Positions 23,857 through 34,983 of a stretch of DNA of 64,000 bases are shown here, in pieces. Position 1 is the stretch's first letter, and each line of letters opens with the position of its first letter. Source of the DNA: Rhipicephalus microplus (taxonomy: Eukaryota; Arthropoda; Arachnida; Ixodida; Ixodidae); the NCBI RefSeq assembly GCF_043290135.1, contig NC_134710.1, positions 140,794,332 to 140,858,331 on the forward strand, given 5' to 3'. The notes below the pieces were generated by a model, which worked only from the letters and a program-made list of their open reading frames with translations, ran no database searches and had not been told where the DNA came from. Both the position numbers and the translations under genes were made by a program.

Positions 23857-25690
23857 AATTAAATTTTATTTACAACATGTACGAAGTACAATGTTGAAGG
23901 CCACCCTAGCAAGTAAGCTGTAAGCATACAGCTTGACGAGGCTAAGGGGCCGTAACCAGGCAACAAGCAGCAGTGCACACATGTGCAGTACAGACAACAC
24001 TTTCGGTTGTTGTAAATACATGCAAGTACACGCGTGTGCACTATGAATAGGTTAGAGTATGTGTGAATAGTGAATAATATGACCGCCAACAAAGTATTGT
24101 TCATTTACAATGCAAAAAATCGATATGAAGAAAAACAGTATAGTAAATAAAAAAGGAAGCAAGCAATAAAAAACGAGCATGTATGTGATGAATACATTGT
24201 AAAAACGATAGATAGATACAAGGTAAATTTGCAAGCTTTAGGCATCAACTTGAAATCAATTATAGAGAAAGGCATCAAGCAAGTGCTTGCGTCATAATGA
24301 CGTTTCTGTATTTATGCACTTCTGTAATGGATTTAACTGTTTGGGTGCATTGTAGCTCAGGGTTGTAGTTTGTTCAATGGCACTTCATAAACCACCTCGT
24401 GTTATGAGGGCATAGCTTGGCATACTCACTCATGAGTACACTCACTCACACTCATTCATACTCATTTGAACGTGGTGAGTGTGAGTATGAGTGAGTACTG
24501 ATGAGTATGAGTAGGAGTGAGTAGAACGTGAGAGAGTACTCAAGGGTATGAGTAAGAGTGAGTATGAACGTGAATGAGTACTTTCAATGTGAGTAGAAGT
24601 GAGTATGAACGTGAGTGGGTGCTCATGAGTTTGAGTAGGAGTGAGTATGAACGTGAATGAATAATCTGAATGTGAAAAGGAGTGAGTATGAACGTGAGTG
24701 ACTACTCTGAGTGTGAGTATAAGTGAGTATGAATGTGACTGAGTACTCTGAGCTTGAGTAGAATTGAGTATGAACGTGAGTGAGTATTGTGAGTGTGATT
24801 AAGAGTGAGTATGAACGTGAGTGAGTACTTTGAGTGTGAGTATGAGTGAGCATGAACGTGAGTGAGTACTCATGAGTGTGAGTAGATGTGAGTTTGAAAG
24901 TGAGTGAGTACTCATCAGTGTGAGTATCCGTGAGTATGAACGTGAGTGAGTATTCATGAGTATGAGTAAGAGTGAGTATGAACGTGAATGAGTACTTTAA
25001 GTGTTAGTAGAAGTGAGTTTGAACGTGAGTGAGTAGTCATGAGTGTGAGTAGGAGTGAGTATGAACGTGAGTGAGTACTCTGAGTGTGACAAGAAGGGAG
25101 TATGAACGTGAGTGAGTACTTATGACTGCGAGTAGGAGTGAGTATGAACGTGAGTGAGTGCTTTGAGTGTGAGAAGGAGTGAGTATGAACGTGAGCGAGT
25201 AGGAGTGAGTGTGAGTAGGCGTGAGTATGAACGTGAGTGAGGGTGAAGGTTGAAAAAATTGTGGTGAGTGAGTGAGTGAGTAGTCTCTCAAAGTGCCGAC
25301 CTATGTAGGCGGGTGCTGTGTCGTTCTACGAGGGCTCACAAATTCTATAGAAAGTGCGCAGTTTTTTTACCCGCAAAATACAGTTGACGGAGGAGGCGGT
25401 ATGCGTGAATACCTTTGACAGTAATTATCCTGTTTTCTTGAAACAGTGCTTTTGTCGGATGTAAATAATGAACAATATTGATGCAGCGAATAGCTTTCTT
25501 TTCAAGCAGCAATAACCTATTGATATTCCGTTTTGTGGTTGCAGCTCATATTAAGAGGCCGTAGCTTATATGCGACCGAAACAGGGAGTGATAAAGTGGG
25601 AACATTGTACACGAGGCGGAAACATATGACGGCATCTAAATAGAACAGAAAGTGCAGCAGACAACTTCTTTAATATGAGGTAAATGTGAT
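23857..25690 (-). mobile_element. CR1-like LINE 3' end interrupted by a minisatellite
   Basis: Reading down the minus strand, 25690-25290 encodes, across frame breaks, a stretch like the post-RT region of CR1-type LINEs (LLLLEKKAIRCINIVHYLHP, then LFQENRIITVKGIHAY). After the minisatellite the strand resumes with short LINE-like C-terminal sequence and a 3' region ending AATAAAATTTAA at about 23857-23870. The domain reading is by eye and frameshifted. The 5' limit is unknown. Confidence 0.55.
24424..25285 (+). repeat. GAGT-rich minisatellite, about 40-42-bp units
   Basis: About 20 diverged units of the type GTGAGTATGAACGTGAGTGA followed by GTACTC(A)TGAGTGTGAGTAGGA. The left edge (24424-24465) carries the complementary CTCACTCACACTCATTCATA polarity, so the array inverts there. 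Minus-strand frames of His, Ser, Tyr and Thr repeats are artefacts. Confidence 0.9.
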
Positions 25691-25773
25691 TAAATTGCAT
25701 CGCAAAAATCACCTGACCTGAAGTAATGGCCTAGCATCACTATTCATTTGGAAGGTAATGAAATTAGTTTGAA

Positions 25774-25895
25774 TTGATTGATTTGTGGGGTTTAACGTCC
25801 CAAAACCACCATTTGATTATGAGAGACGCCGTAGTGGAGGGCTCCGGAAATTTCGACCACCTGGGGATCTTTAACGTGCGCCCAAATCTGAGCAC
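25774..25895 (-). mobile_element. 5'-truncated Ruka-like SINE with perfect 14-bp target duplication
   Basis: Only the tail side of the SINE is present, from the (TCAA)n tail to CAAATCTGAGCAC; the tRNA-like head is missing. GAAATTAGTTTGAA flanks it exactly at 25760-25773 and 25896-25909. Loss of the 5' end plus a 14-bp duplication is the signature of target-primed reverse transcription. Confidence 0.92.
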
Positions 25896-25909
25896 GAAAT
25901 TAGTTTGAA

Positions 25910-27754
<1,845 letters not shown>

Positions 27755-27829
27755 CCTTCCAATACCACATACTGTCCGTTTGCGTGACCGATCCGCGGCG
27801 TCCTTGGACGTCCTTGCTTGTTTCGCTCA

Positions 27830-29060
27830 TAACTCTCCCGAAGTCTAAGCTCTCTCGAACAGACCGAGGGTATCTCCGCACTGGACCGCGAGAAGAAGCA
27901 GCTCGAGGAATCTGACGTGAGCCCGTCGGGTAGCCTCCCCTCGGCGTAGCTTTATCACGGGCGCAGCCGTGTGTAACGCCCGATAAATCTTGGTTAACTC
28001 GCGAGGTGGACGACCTGGCCAGGGGCCCGGAGCAGCGGCCGAGCTACGACCGGCAGCCAAGCCGAGCGGGAAAGGGCGGCGCAATTCCGAAACCGGTCCA
28101 AACGACGACATCGAGCCCCTGCGCACAAGGTCCGGGCGAAGGCAAGGTTCATTGCCGGGCCGTAAATCAGCTGGCCGGTGGCTTGGTTTGTGCTTTTGCC
28201 GAGGGTCGCCCCTCCTGGTACGTGAACCTGCAGCAGGAGGCCCCCGCGCGTGCGTTCCTGGCGAGCACACGTGCCTCCGAGTGCTGCGCCGACGCATCGG
28301 CCAGCGCGCGCGCACGGCCCGAAATGAAACAGTTTAGCTCGGCTGGCTGGCCACGGCTCCCTCTCTTCCGAGCGAGGATGCGCAGCTAGGGCGAAGTTGG
28401 GAGCGGCGCCTCTGAGCAACAACCGCGGCCGTGCGGCCAACGACAACAAGAAAACACTGTAATATGGCCAGCCGGGTCGCACGGAATAATAGGAGAGCGA
28501 GGCACGGAGGGTGGGGATATAAAAGCAGTGAGACACCCCTCCCCCTTCCCCAGAGGTCAGCGCTGCCGGTCCGCCACTCCATAAACGAGCGGCGGTCAAG
28601 AGTTTCGCTGCAGCGCTTAATTATGCTACTGGCCCTTTAGTGTAAATCATAGCTTGGCAATTTTTGCTTTCATTTCGGTCCGTGTACGGCTAGGGTGCCC
28701 GGCTCGGCACATCTGCAAACGCGTATGAGCGCACGGAGTGGCGGCGGAGCAAGTGAGAAGGCAGCGAGCAGCGCACGCAGTGCTTAACCCGCGGGCCGGA
28801 AGATGCTCGTGGCGCTGGACGCGTTCTATTAACAAAACAAAATGGCGTTAGGAAAAGACGTCACCTACTTGCGCTCTCCCCTATCTCGCCGCCATTTTGG
28901 CTTTGTATAAGCCTCCTCTATTCTTTCCGGCCCTTTCGAGTTTTGCTTCTGTCGCCAATGCTTTTGTTGCGAGGCGCACCGGCTCTCTCGACGGAAATAC
29001 CCGATCCCACCGCGACGCCTAAGCTGCGGGGTCGCTTATTATGCATTATCCGGTCGGAGA
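27830..29060. other. GC- and CpG-rich island
   Basis: Roughly 1.2 kb is much richer in G, C and CpG than its surroundings and carries a canonical TATA box. All long frames (for example 27845-28315 and 27994-28599 on the minus strand) overlap each other and lack domains, so I treat them as composition effects. A second cluster near 28840-28930 contains AAAATGGCG and CGCCGCCATTTTGG, opposed CCAT-type motifs. I read this as a promoter and 5' untranslated region of a host gene whose exons are not recognisable. Confidence 0.45.
28518..28525 (+). promoter_or_regulatory. TATA box in CpG-rich island
   Basis: GGGGATATAAAAGCAG contains the consensus TATAAAAG in a GC-rich setting. A start site would fall near 28545-28560. 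No coding frame is identified downstream, so the gene served is unknown. Confidence 0.5.
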
Positions 29061-29952
29061 GGGTCTCATTAAGCCGTTATATGCCGTGCCCGTCGTACAG
29101 TGGCTGAGCCTCGTGGCATGCAAGGAGTGGCGCCTGGAGGGCCAAGGCGTATGGAAAGAAATCGTGTATGATGCGTTTCAGAGCAAGCTGAAGGAATGGA
29201 AATGGAAGTCGACACAGCTGTGGTCCTTGCAGCCCGCGAACAGAAAAGTCATCCGTGCGTTAATAAGAGGAGGGAGATTATGTCGCTGAAGTCATCTTAT
29301 CGCGCAGTTTCCGAGAACAATGTCTCATAAATATCACTTTTTTCCCTTCTGCTAAAAAAAAATAGAAACTCAGAAAGGACTTTTCCGCCCCCCCTCTCTG
29401 ATTCCCGCTTGCATGAGAAAGAAAAAAATGTTGATGAGAGAAAAAGAGAGAGAATGATGTGAATGAGGGATTATAGTGGCATGAGTGCATGACCCAAAAT
29501 GAGACCGCTTTGAATTTTTTTGTTGTTGTTGTTGACCTCACATGCTGCCGTTTCGTATGGAGAGCTATACGATGCTTTCATTAGCATGCTGTTAAAATGC
29601 TTTCAATATAAAAAGATAAAAAGGAAACGCTAGTACAGAGGCCTTTCTGCGAGCTTCAGAATATGCATTGTAAAAAAAAAAAAAAGATCCGTAACGCCGT
29701 TTACTATCTTTCAATTGAGCCAGTTGGTTCATGATTATAGGACAATCTAAGTACTCTTCGAACGAGATCCACACCAGACATTAACTTGGCGTCCGATTCT
29801 CCCAGATTTTTCGAAGCTACTTTTTCTCGCTGAACTGTGCTTAAGTTCAGTTTTTCAAGTTAGCCTGAGGTAAAACGATTCCGAATGCGAAAAGAATGGC
29901 GCGCTGAGCTGATGTGTGGCACTGTGATCTCTGTTAAGAAGTTGACTGTAAA
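29061..29952. other. Unassigned sequence
   Basis: No gene is recognised. It contains A-runs and GA-rich stretches near 29355-29460 and 29672-29685. Confidence 0.4.
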
Positions 29953-30074
29953 TCTTCTTCTTCTTCTTCTTCTTCTTCTTCTTCTTCTTCTTCTTCTTCT
30001 TCTTCTTCTTCTTCTTCTTCTTCTTCTTCTTCTTCTTCTTCTTCTTCTTCTTCTTCTTCTTCTTCTTCTTCTTC
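29953..30074 (+). repeat. (TTC)n microsatellite, tail of minus-strand LINE
   Basis: About 40 perfect TTC units directly abut the 3' untranslated region of the LINE at 30075-30543. On the LINE strand it is a (GAA)n tail. Poly-Leu, Lys and Glu frames here are artefacts. Confidence 0.95.
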
Positions 30075-30543
30075 GCTCTCACCCAATGTAGGGGATTGGC
30101 CAAGTGTTATGTGAATTTTTTTTCTTCGCAATACTACTCGCATATGCTAGGGATAGGTTATATACAACAAATACTTACTGAATGATAATATTTTAACAAT
30201 TGCAATAATGAACAATTTAGCTCTCTATTCTTTTAGTCTGACTGATAAATTCCTCTATGGCGTAGTAAACATCCCTGTGACTGTAGCCCAGAGTAGAGGC
30301 GCCGAATGTTAGAACAACTGGTTCGGATATTTCCAGACTCAAGTTTCGAAGAGGTGGCGCTATGAATCTTCTTCTCAATGACGTATACCGGCGACAGGAT
30401 AGAAAGTAATGACTGATTGCTTCCTCCTCCTCACAAAAGATACAAAGAGGAGACAACGCTTGACCAGCAGTCGCTATGCTATCCTTCTTCACTCTTCGGA
30501 GAATCGTAATATCCGCTACACTATTGGTAGGAATATTGGGCAT
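30075..30543 (-). pseudogene. LINE 3' end with C-terminal Cys/His motif and (GAA)n tail
   Basis: The minus-strand frame 30217-30543 encodes about 108 residues. They include CIFCEEEEAISHYFLSCRRY, a C-x2-C...H...C motif typical of the extreme C-terminus of LINE ORF2 proteins, then FIAPPLRNLSLEISE. After the stop, about 140 bp of untranslated sequence ends in CTTGGCCAATCCCCTACATT and the (GAA)n tail. A second copy at 45.8-46.3 kb shares protein, untranslated end and tail. No RT or endonuclease is attached. Confidence 0.75.
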
Positions 30544-30545
30544 TT

Positions 30546-30618
30546 CTTTTATGCAGTGGCTGACGACGATGAAGAATTATGCGTGAAGTGTGTATGCGCC
30601 ATAGTTAATAGGTGATGA
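30546..30618 (-). repeat. Dispersed repeat shared with 43088-43160
   Basis: About 73 bp match 43088-43160 in reverse complement. Shared landmarks are TTGTTCTTCATCACCTA, CACTTCA and TTCTTCATCGTCGTCAGCC. It adjoins the LINE end here but not obviously at the other site. Confidence 0.75.
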
Positions 30619-30771
30619 AGAACAAGTTTTCTAATAGATGGTAGAGGATGGCCCACTCAACACGCTATGCGTGACGCTTGCTTGTTTCTATGACGTTCTA
30701 ACACGCTTTACTACTCATATTAACGCTATTCTTTTCCCGACATGAAGCCGGCCTGAGGCTATGGTTCTGTG

Positions 30772-30842
30772 GCTCAGTGGTAGGATACTGGGGTGGCACG
30801 TATACATATAGCATACCTGGGTTCAAATCCCGTTGTGCCATT
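30772..30842 (+). mobile_element. tRNA-like pol III promoter (SINE head or tRNA pseudogene)
   Basis: TGGCTCAGTGGTAGGATAC is a near-perfect A box and GGTTCAAATCC a perfect B box. The acceptor arms (GGTTCTG against TGTGCCA) do not pair and the middle is too long, so a working tRNA is unlikely. T-rich sequence follows. Confidence 0.6.
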
Positions 30843-31223
30843 GGTGTTTTTTTATTTTCCAAGTTTTTTTCCCTTTTCTTTCGATACTGGTTACGAATAG
30901 CGGCGGCGACGGACAACTGGACCGCCGCGCGTGACCCGTGTTCCGATCTCATAGCAAATTTCGCTGTAAAACTTCCGATAGTTCAAGCAGTGGATCTCAG
31001 AATGTGAATTTCAATCAGATATGACTCACGATTGTGTGAATCGCAGTGGGTTGGTGGATGTTCGCCCTTTAGTGACAGCTCGTGGTCCCGTTCACGCAAA
31101 AAGGGTTTTCAAATCCAATGGGATCGGTTGACCTTGGGTAGTTTCCCTCAACGCTGCCACCCAGTCGCTCCTCCAGAATTGCAAATGTGAACTGGGGTTG
31201 AGAGCAGAACGGCGAGAGCTGAG
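30843..31223. other. Unassigned spacer
   Basis: Nothing is recognised between the tRNA-like element and the Penelope-like fossil. It may contain eroded upstream parts of the latter. Confidence 0.35.
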
Positions 31224-31636
31224 GTGGCACCGCACATGCACTGGCTTTCACACAACCTCAAGAAAGGTTGCAAGCAGGCACGGCGTGCCAATTGTTTCTT
31301 TTTTTATTTCCTTTTCCCGGAAGCTATCTCAGCGTTGCTCACGTATACGAAACAATGGGAACAAAAAAAGCAGCTGCGGCAACAAGTACGTAAAGTCATG
31401 CACAAAACGTGCCAACGGTGTTGTCGACGAATTCCCGATATTCTGCGGCAAGACGTCAGCCGGCCAGACGAGAAGGTGTGTGCGCGGCCACACGAGCTGT
31501 CAAAAGTGAAGGCATATTTGCCGGCCCATTGCAATTCACACAAGTGTGAGCTGAACAACATTCAGATTATGAGCAGGGGCGCCATTGTTCGAGAGCCGCT
31601 GGAAGCTTTTCAGATAAAATCACGAGGTTTATTATA
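31224..31636 (+). pseudogene. Penelope-like element C-terminus with eroded GIY-YIG region
   Basis: Penelope-like elements encode a reverse transcriptase followed by a GIY-YIG endonuclease. Here three frame pieces read, in order, HNLKK, then KVASRHGVPIVSF with PRKLSQ, then FPIFCGKTSAGQTRRC, then PAHC and VREPLEAFQIKSRG. The CGKT..GQTGRC-type block and the C-terminal REPLEAF.IK block are family landmarks. The GIY tripeptide is not recognisable, and frame changes occur near 31262 and 31500. The RT is absent. Confidence 0.65.
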
Positions 31637-33261
31637 GGCATTACTGAGACTTCTTTCTTTCCTAAGAGCACGTTCTTGGATCGCAGGTTTTGATGAAGAT
31701 GTTATCCGATCGATGTGGGCCTTTTTTGCGCACAACTGCATTGGATCAAACTAAGCGTTATCTGTTCGCTGTGTGCCTTCTTTACGCGCATGCATTTGCA
31801 TATAGCACTGCAGTAATTTTGGAACAAACAGTGGAAAGTTTGCTCTCCCCTTAAATCCTTCCCTCGGTATTTCTTTGAGCGAAACATCTGTGGCTTCTAA
31901 TCGCCCATATCTACAGCTACCCCGTACCAGACATATTAAGTTTGCTTACAGCCCACGCTCACCTGCGCAACCTGTCAACACTCGCTGCTTCAAGCGACCG
32001 CAAGATGCGGGCCTCTCCTGAACCCCACTACGCAGTATATTCTAGTACACTGCAACCACGTAAACGCTATCCCGCTTAACTATAAGACGCCGTCCGGAAC
32101 GAGCGTTTGCTACACGGCAACGCTATTCCCTTAACCCCCGTTATTACGCAAGCGGTAAACTCTGTCTAATTTCACCTAAATAACGAGACGCGTATTTCGA
32201 AGTCCTATATAGCCTTCTTCGGCGATACAGCTATGTTACAGTGTGAAGCTATTTGTTTTAAATGCATAACTTGCCGCCATTGCCTGATCAATATTCTCTT
32301 TAAATCAGAGTTTGGAATCGTAAAGTTTCCTTCGAAATTGCGAAACGTGGCATTGAACACGAGTATTCAGCGTTTGGCATCTTTAGATTTTTTGTGTTCT
32401 CTGGAGAAATCGACCTAACGTAGACTCACCCGTCTTTTAGCAATGCTGGCGAGTGTTTTCTATAGGAATTCAATTCCGAAAGGAGCTAACCTATATTTGC
32501 GAATAGCGAGAACTGAAATACACGCAGTGTCGTGTATGCAGCTGTCCATGCATATAATTCATGATCAGTACAACCAATTATTGTGTTTTGAGGTCTCACG
32601 CCAAGGTCTGCAGACACTTCGCTTTCGGCAAGGTATGAAGTAAGAACTTCGCAAAAGGTTCCCAAGTTCTACAACCATTACTAAACTTCGAAATATGAAA
32701 TACGCAGTAAAAAAAACATCTTATGCTTTACAGCACTTCAAAAAGTAAACATGAATAGGCCATTCTTTTTCATGTCTGATATGTGGTTCTCGTCCGGTTT
32801 CTAGAAAGATGTTGACACTGCTCTGCGCAATCATTACATTTCTGATATAAAAACTATTGACTGACGGCGATATTTTGACACATAGTTGTCACATAACCAC
32901 TAATAAAAGGTTTGTTTGGTATCAGTCCTGTCTCTGTAGCTTACCCGAACAAAGCGATATTAGTCGAATCAGGGGAGAAAATGACGTGAATACCATTTAT
33001 GAATGTTTCTACAGCTTGTCTCTGGTTCACGAGCGGGCCACCAGCGAAGTGTCCGTGGCCGCGTGCTTAAGATACCTGCTCCAGACGATCCCAAAAACTG
33101 TGGCACTTTATGGCCGGAATTTTGTGTGACGGCAACGAAACTGTTCCACTTTCCCAGTTGTCAGTTTCTAAATTACCCTACACCTTGATCGTTACTGGCT
33201 TCTAATTGTTGTTTATCTTCTGATAAGAAGCACCCAAAGCCATTTTGCGCACCAGAGAGGC
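31637..33261. other. Unassigned sequence
   Basis: No domain, tRNA or repeat is recognised. Composition is even and AT-rich. Confidence 0.4.
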
Positions 33262-33335
33262 CTTGCGTCATCTAGTTAGGATCGGACGCGTTATTCGAAG
33301 GTCAAGGGTTCGGTCCCTGCCAGCGGCAACTTGTT
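33262..33335 (+). mobile_element. tRNA-derived SINE head (third family)
   Basis: An A-box-like CATCTAGTTAGGATCGG and a B-box-like GGTTCGGTCCC lie in tRNA-like spacing. TTGC at the start can pair with GCAA at the end, but the remaining acceptor pairs are lost. It is more likely an old SINE than a tRNA gene. Confidence 0.5.
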
Positions 33336-34040
33336 TCTTGCATCCTTATTCACATTTACATTACAGTTACTTCTAACAACATTCATCGTACTCTGCGTCA
33401 TATGATTGTGTCTTTTCTTTAATATACTGTCTGAAAAAAAAATGAGCTCAAATTTCAACCCCTATTAATCACAGGGAGCGAAAAGAAGTAGGTTGTGTCT
33501 AAAAGGGCACTAGTGGACCGGTTGTGCAGGTAACATAGCTCGCGGGCGGCTTCTTGAAATTCGAAGTTGAAAAAACAGCGCAAAAACACCAAAGAAGAGT
33601 GCGAGAAAGATCGCTGTGTGTTTGTTTTTTTGGTGTTTGGACATTGTGTTTTACTATCAATGTGTGCCAACAACGTAAACTACACAGATTCCTTCACCAT
33701 TGCTATAAATATTGCCTACAGGAAAATATTTCTTCTAGCTTCAATTTATGTTGGCCAAGATGTGGCGACAATTAAGCCGCGAGGACAACCTGTTTAGGTC
33801 TGAATAAAAGGCTTAAAAAACGTGGATACTTATTACGGGCACTTCATGGAGCTACCAAGAAAATCAAATCTATTGGTGATCAAAAATTTATTTATTGGCA
33901 CCTCAACGAGAACTCCTCTCGCTTGCTTATTCCTTTGGCTCACCCCCCCCCCCCGGAGGATGGCCATGAAACAGCTGGTTAATATAAAAGGAAATCGTTA
34001 ATTTTGAAAAGGAGTAAGGAAGGAATCGATCACCACACTC
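33336..34040. other. Unassigned sequence
   Basis: No gene is recognised. A C-run lies at 33943-33955. Confidence 0.4.
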
Positions 34041-34149
34041 CTAGACTGTTAGAACATGTTGACAAAAAGAATGACAATCTATGCGAATAATATAGAAGAA
34101 AGAAGACAACGAAATATGGTCACGAGAGGTGAGCTCGCACTTGGTGTGC

Positions 34150-34200
34150 AGCCAACAAGTGGGTATGCGCCACGAGCAATAGGTGAACGTGAACAACAAG
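34150..34200 (-). repeat. LINE-end-like repeat shared with 42041-42090
   Basis: AGTGGGTATGCGCCACGAGC and AATAGGTGAAC match the reverse complement of 42041-42075. Related untranslated ends occur beside the LINE fragments at 30.1 and 45.8 kb. Confidence 0.65.
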
Positions 34201-34271
34201 AACGTTTGCCTAAAATGAACCCATTTTTTAGTAATTGAACACTTGTTCTGCACCACTCGAGAGACGATGTC

Positions 34272-34277
34272 TTTATT
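34272..34277 (-). terminator. AATAAA polyadenylation signal
   Basis: On the minus strand AATAAA lies about 20 bases after the stop codon of the 34297-34983 frame. A GT-rich stretch (GAGTGGTGC, then GTGTTC) follows, as expected for a cleavage site. Confidence 0.65.
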
Positions 34278-34296
34278 CAAAAAAGTGAATGAGTCC

Positions 34297-34983
34297 TCAC
34301 GGCTGGGCTTGCTTGTCACTGCTCTTTGGGACCTGGAACCCATCGCCTGGAGGCAAGTAGAAAGACGCCCCGAACGTGTCTCGACGCAAGATCCTTTTTG
34401 TCTTGCGGCCAGAGCTTGCAGAGGCCGCCGTTCCTCCAAGGCCACTGGGCTTCTCTGCAGGGGCCGCAGTTTCGTCACGCAGCTCCTCTGCGCCGGTTTT
34501 CGGCTCCGCGCCGGTTTTCGGCCTGGGGAAACGTCCCGCTGCTTTGGTGTCGGCAGCAGCTGGTTTCGGGAGCGGCTCCGGGTGAACTTTCTCTCGAGTT
34601 AGATGACAAGCTGGCGCGGGTGCACGGTCTGCCTTTGGTGACACCGGAGAATGCACAGGAATCATGTCAAAGGTCCCTTTGTCTTTAGCACCAGCCTTTC
34701 TGCGCCGGCCGGTTGTGTTTCGTTTCGGTGGCGGAATCTTGAATTTCACCTGTGTCTGCTCGGCGTTTGATGAACTGGCCCTGAAGTCAGGATGGCCTTC
34801 ATTCTGCGGTTCCACATCAGGTTTCCTGCCTCTAAGTGCGTATGGGCGGTTCACCTGGTTTGCGGTGGTGGGCCCTGCACTGGGACCGGCTGAAGCACCG
34901 CCCTCTGAGGCCTTGCTTCCCGTGTGTCGTGTGGTGGTGCTTCCTTCATTCACTTCCCCGTCGTCTTCGGCCTTTGCTTCCAT
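34297..34983 (-). CDS. Unrecognised basic, low-complexity protein; best host-gene candidate
   Basis: An ATG in good context (G at -3 and G at +4) opens a 228-residue frame rich in Ala, Pro, Lys, Glu, Gly and Thr. I do not recognise a family. It has no signal peptide, membrane span or zinc motif. Basic patches (RPYALRGRKP, PPPKRNTTGRRRKAG, GRKTKRILRRD) suggest nucleic-acid or chromatin contact. The C-terminus ends in a more ordered FGASFYLPPGDGFQVP. KTGAE is repeated. The frame is GC-rich against AT-rich flanks, and AATAAA follows the stop by about 20 bases. It could be a single-exon gene, the last exon of a longer one, a retrocopy or part of an unknown transposon. Confidence 0.55.
   Translation of the reverse strand: MEAKAEDDGEVNEGSTTTRHTGSKASEGGASAGPSAGPTTANQVNRPYALRGRKPDVEPQNEGHPDFRASSSNAEQTQVKFKIPPPKRNTTGRRRKAGAKDKGTFDMIPVHSPVSPKADRAPAPACHLTREKVHPEPLPKPAAADTKAAGRFPRPKTGAEPKTGAEELRDETAAPAEKPSGLGGTAASASSGRKTKRILRRDTFGASFYLPPGDGFQVPKSSDKQAQP

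Noticed and set aside
27845..28599. 156- and 201-codon minus-strand frames in the GC-rich island
   Set aside because: They overlap comparable plus-strand frames and show only Arg/Ala/Pro-rich composition. The island is better read as regulatory DNA.
29855..30143. Poly-Lys, poly-Glu and poly-Leu proteins
   Set aside because: Translations of the (TTC)n array in three frames.
30772..30842. Functional tRNA gene
   Set aside because: The A and B boxes are good, but the acceptor arms do not pair and the interior is too long; kept as a tRNA-derived element.
33262..33335. Functional tRNA gene
   Set aside because: Only four terminal acceptor pairs form and the D-arm spacing is wrong; more likely a SINE head.
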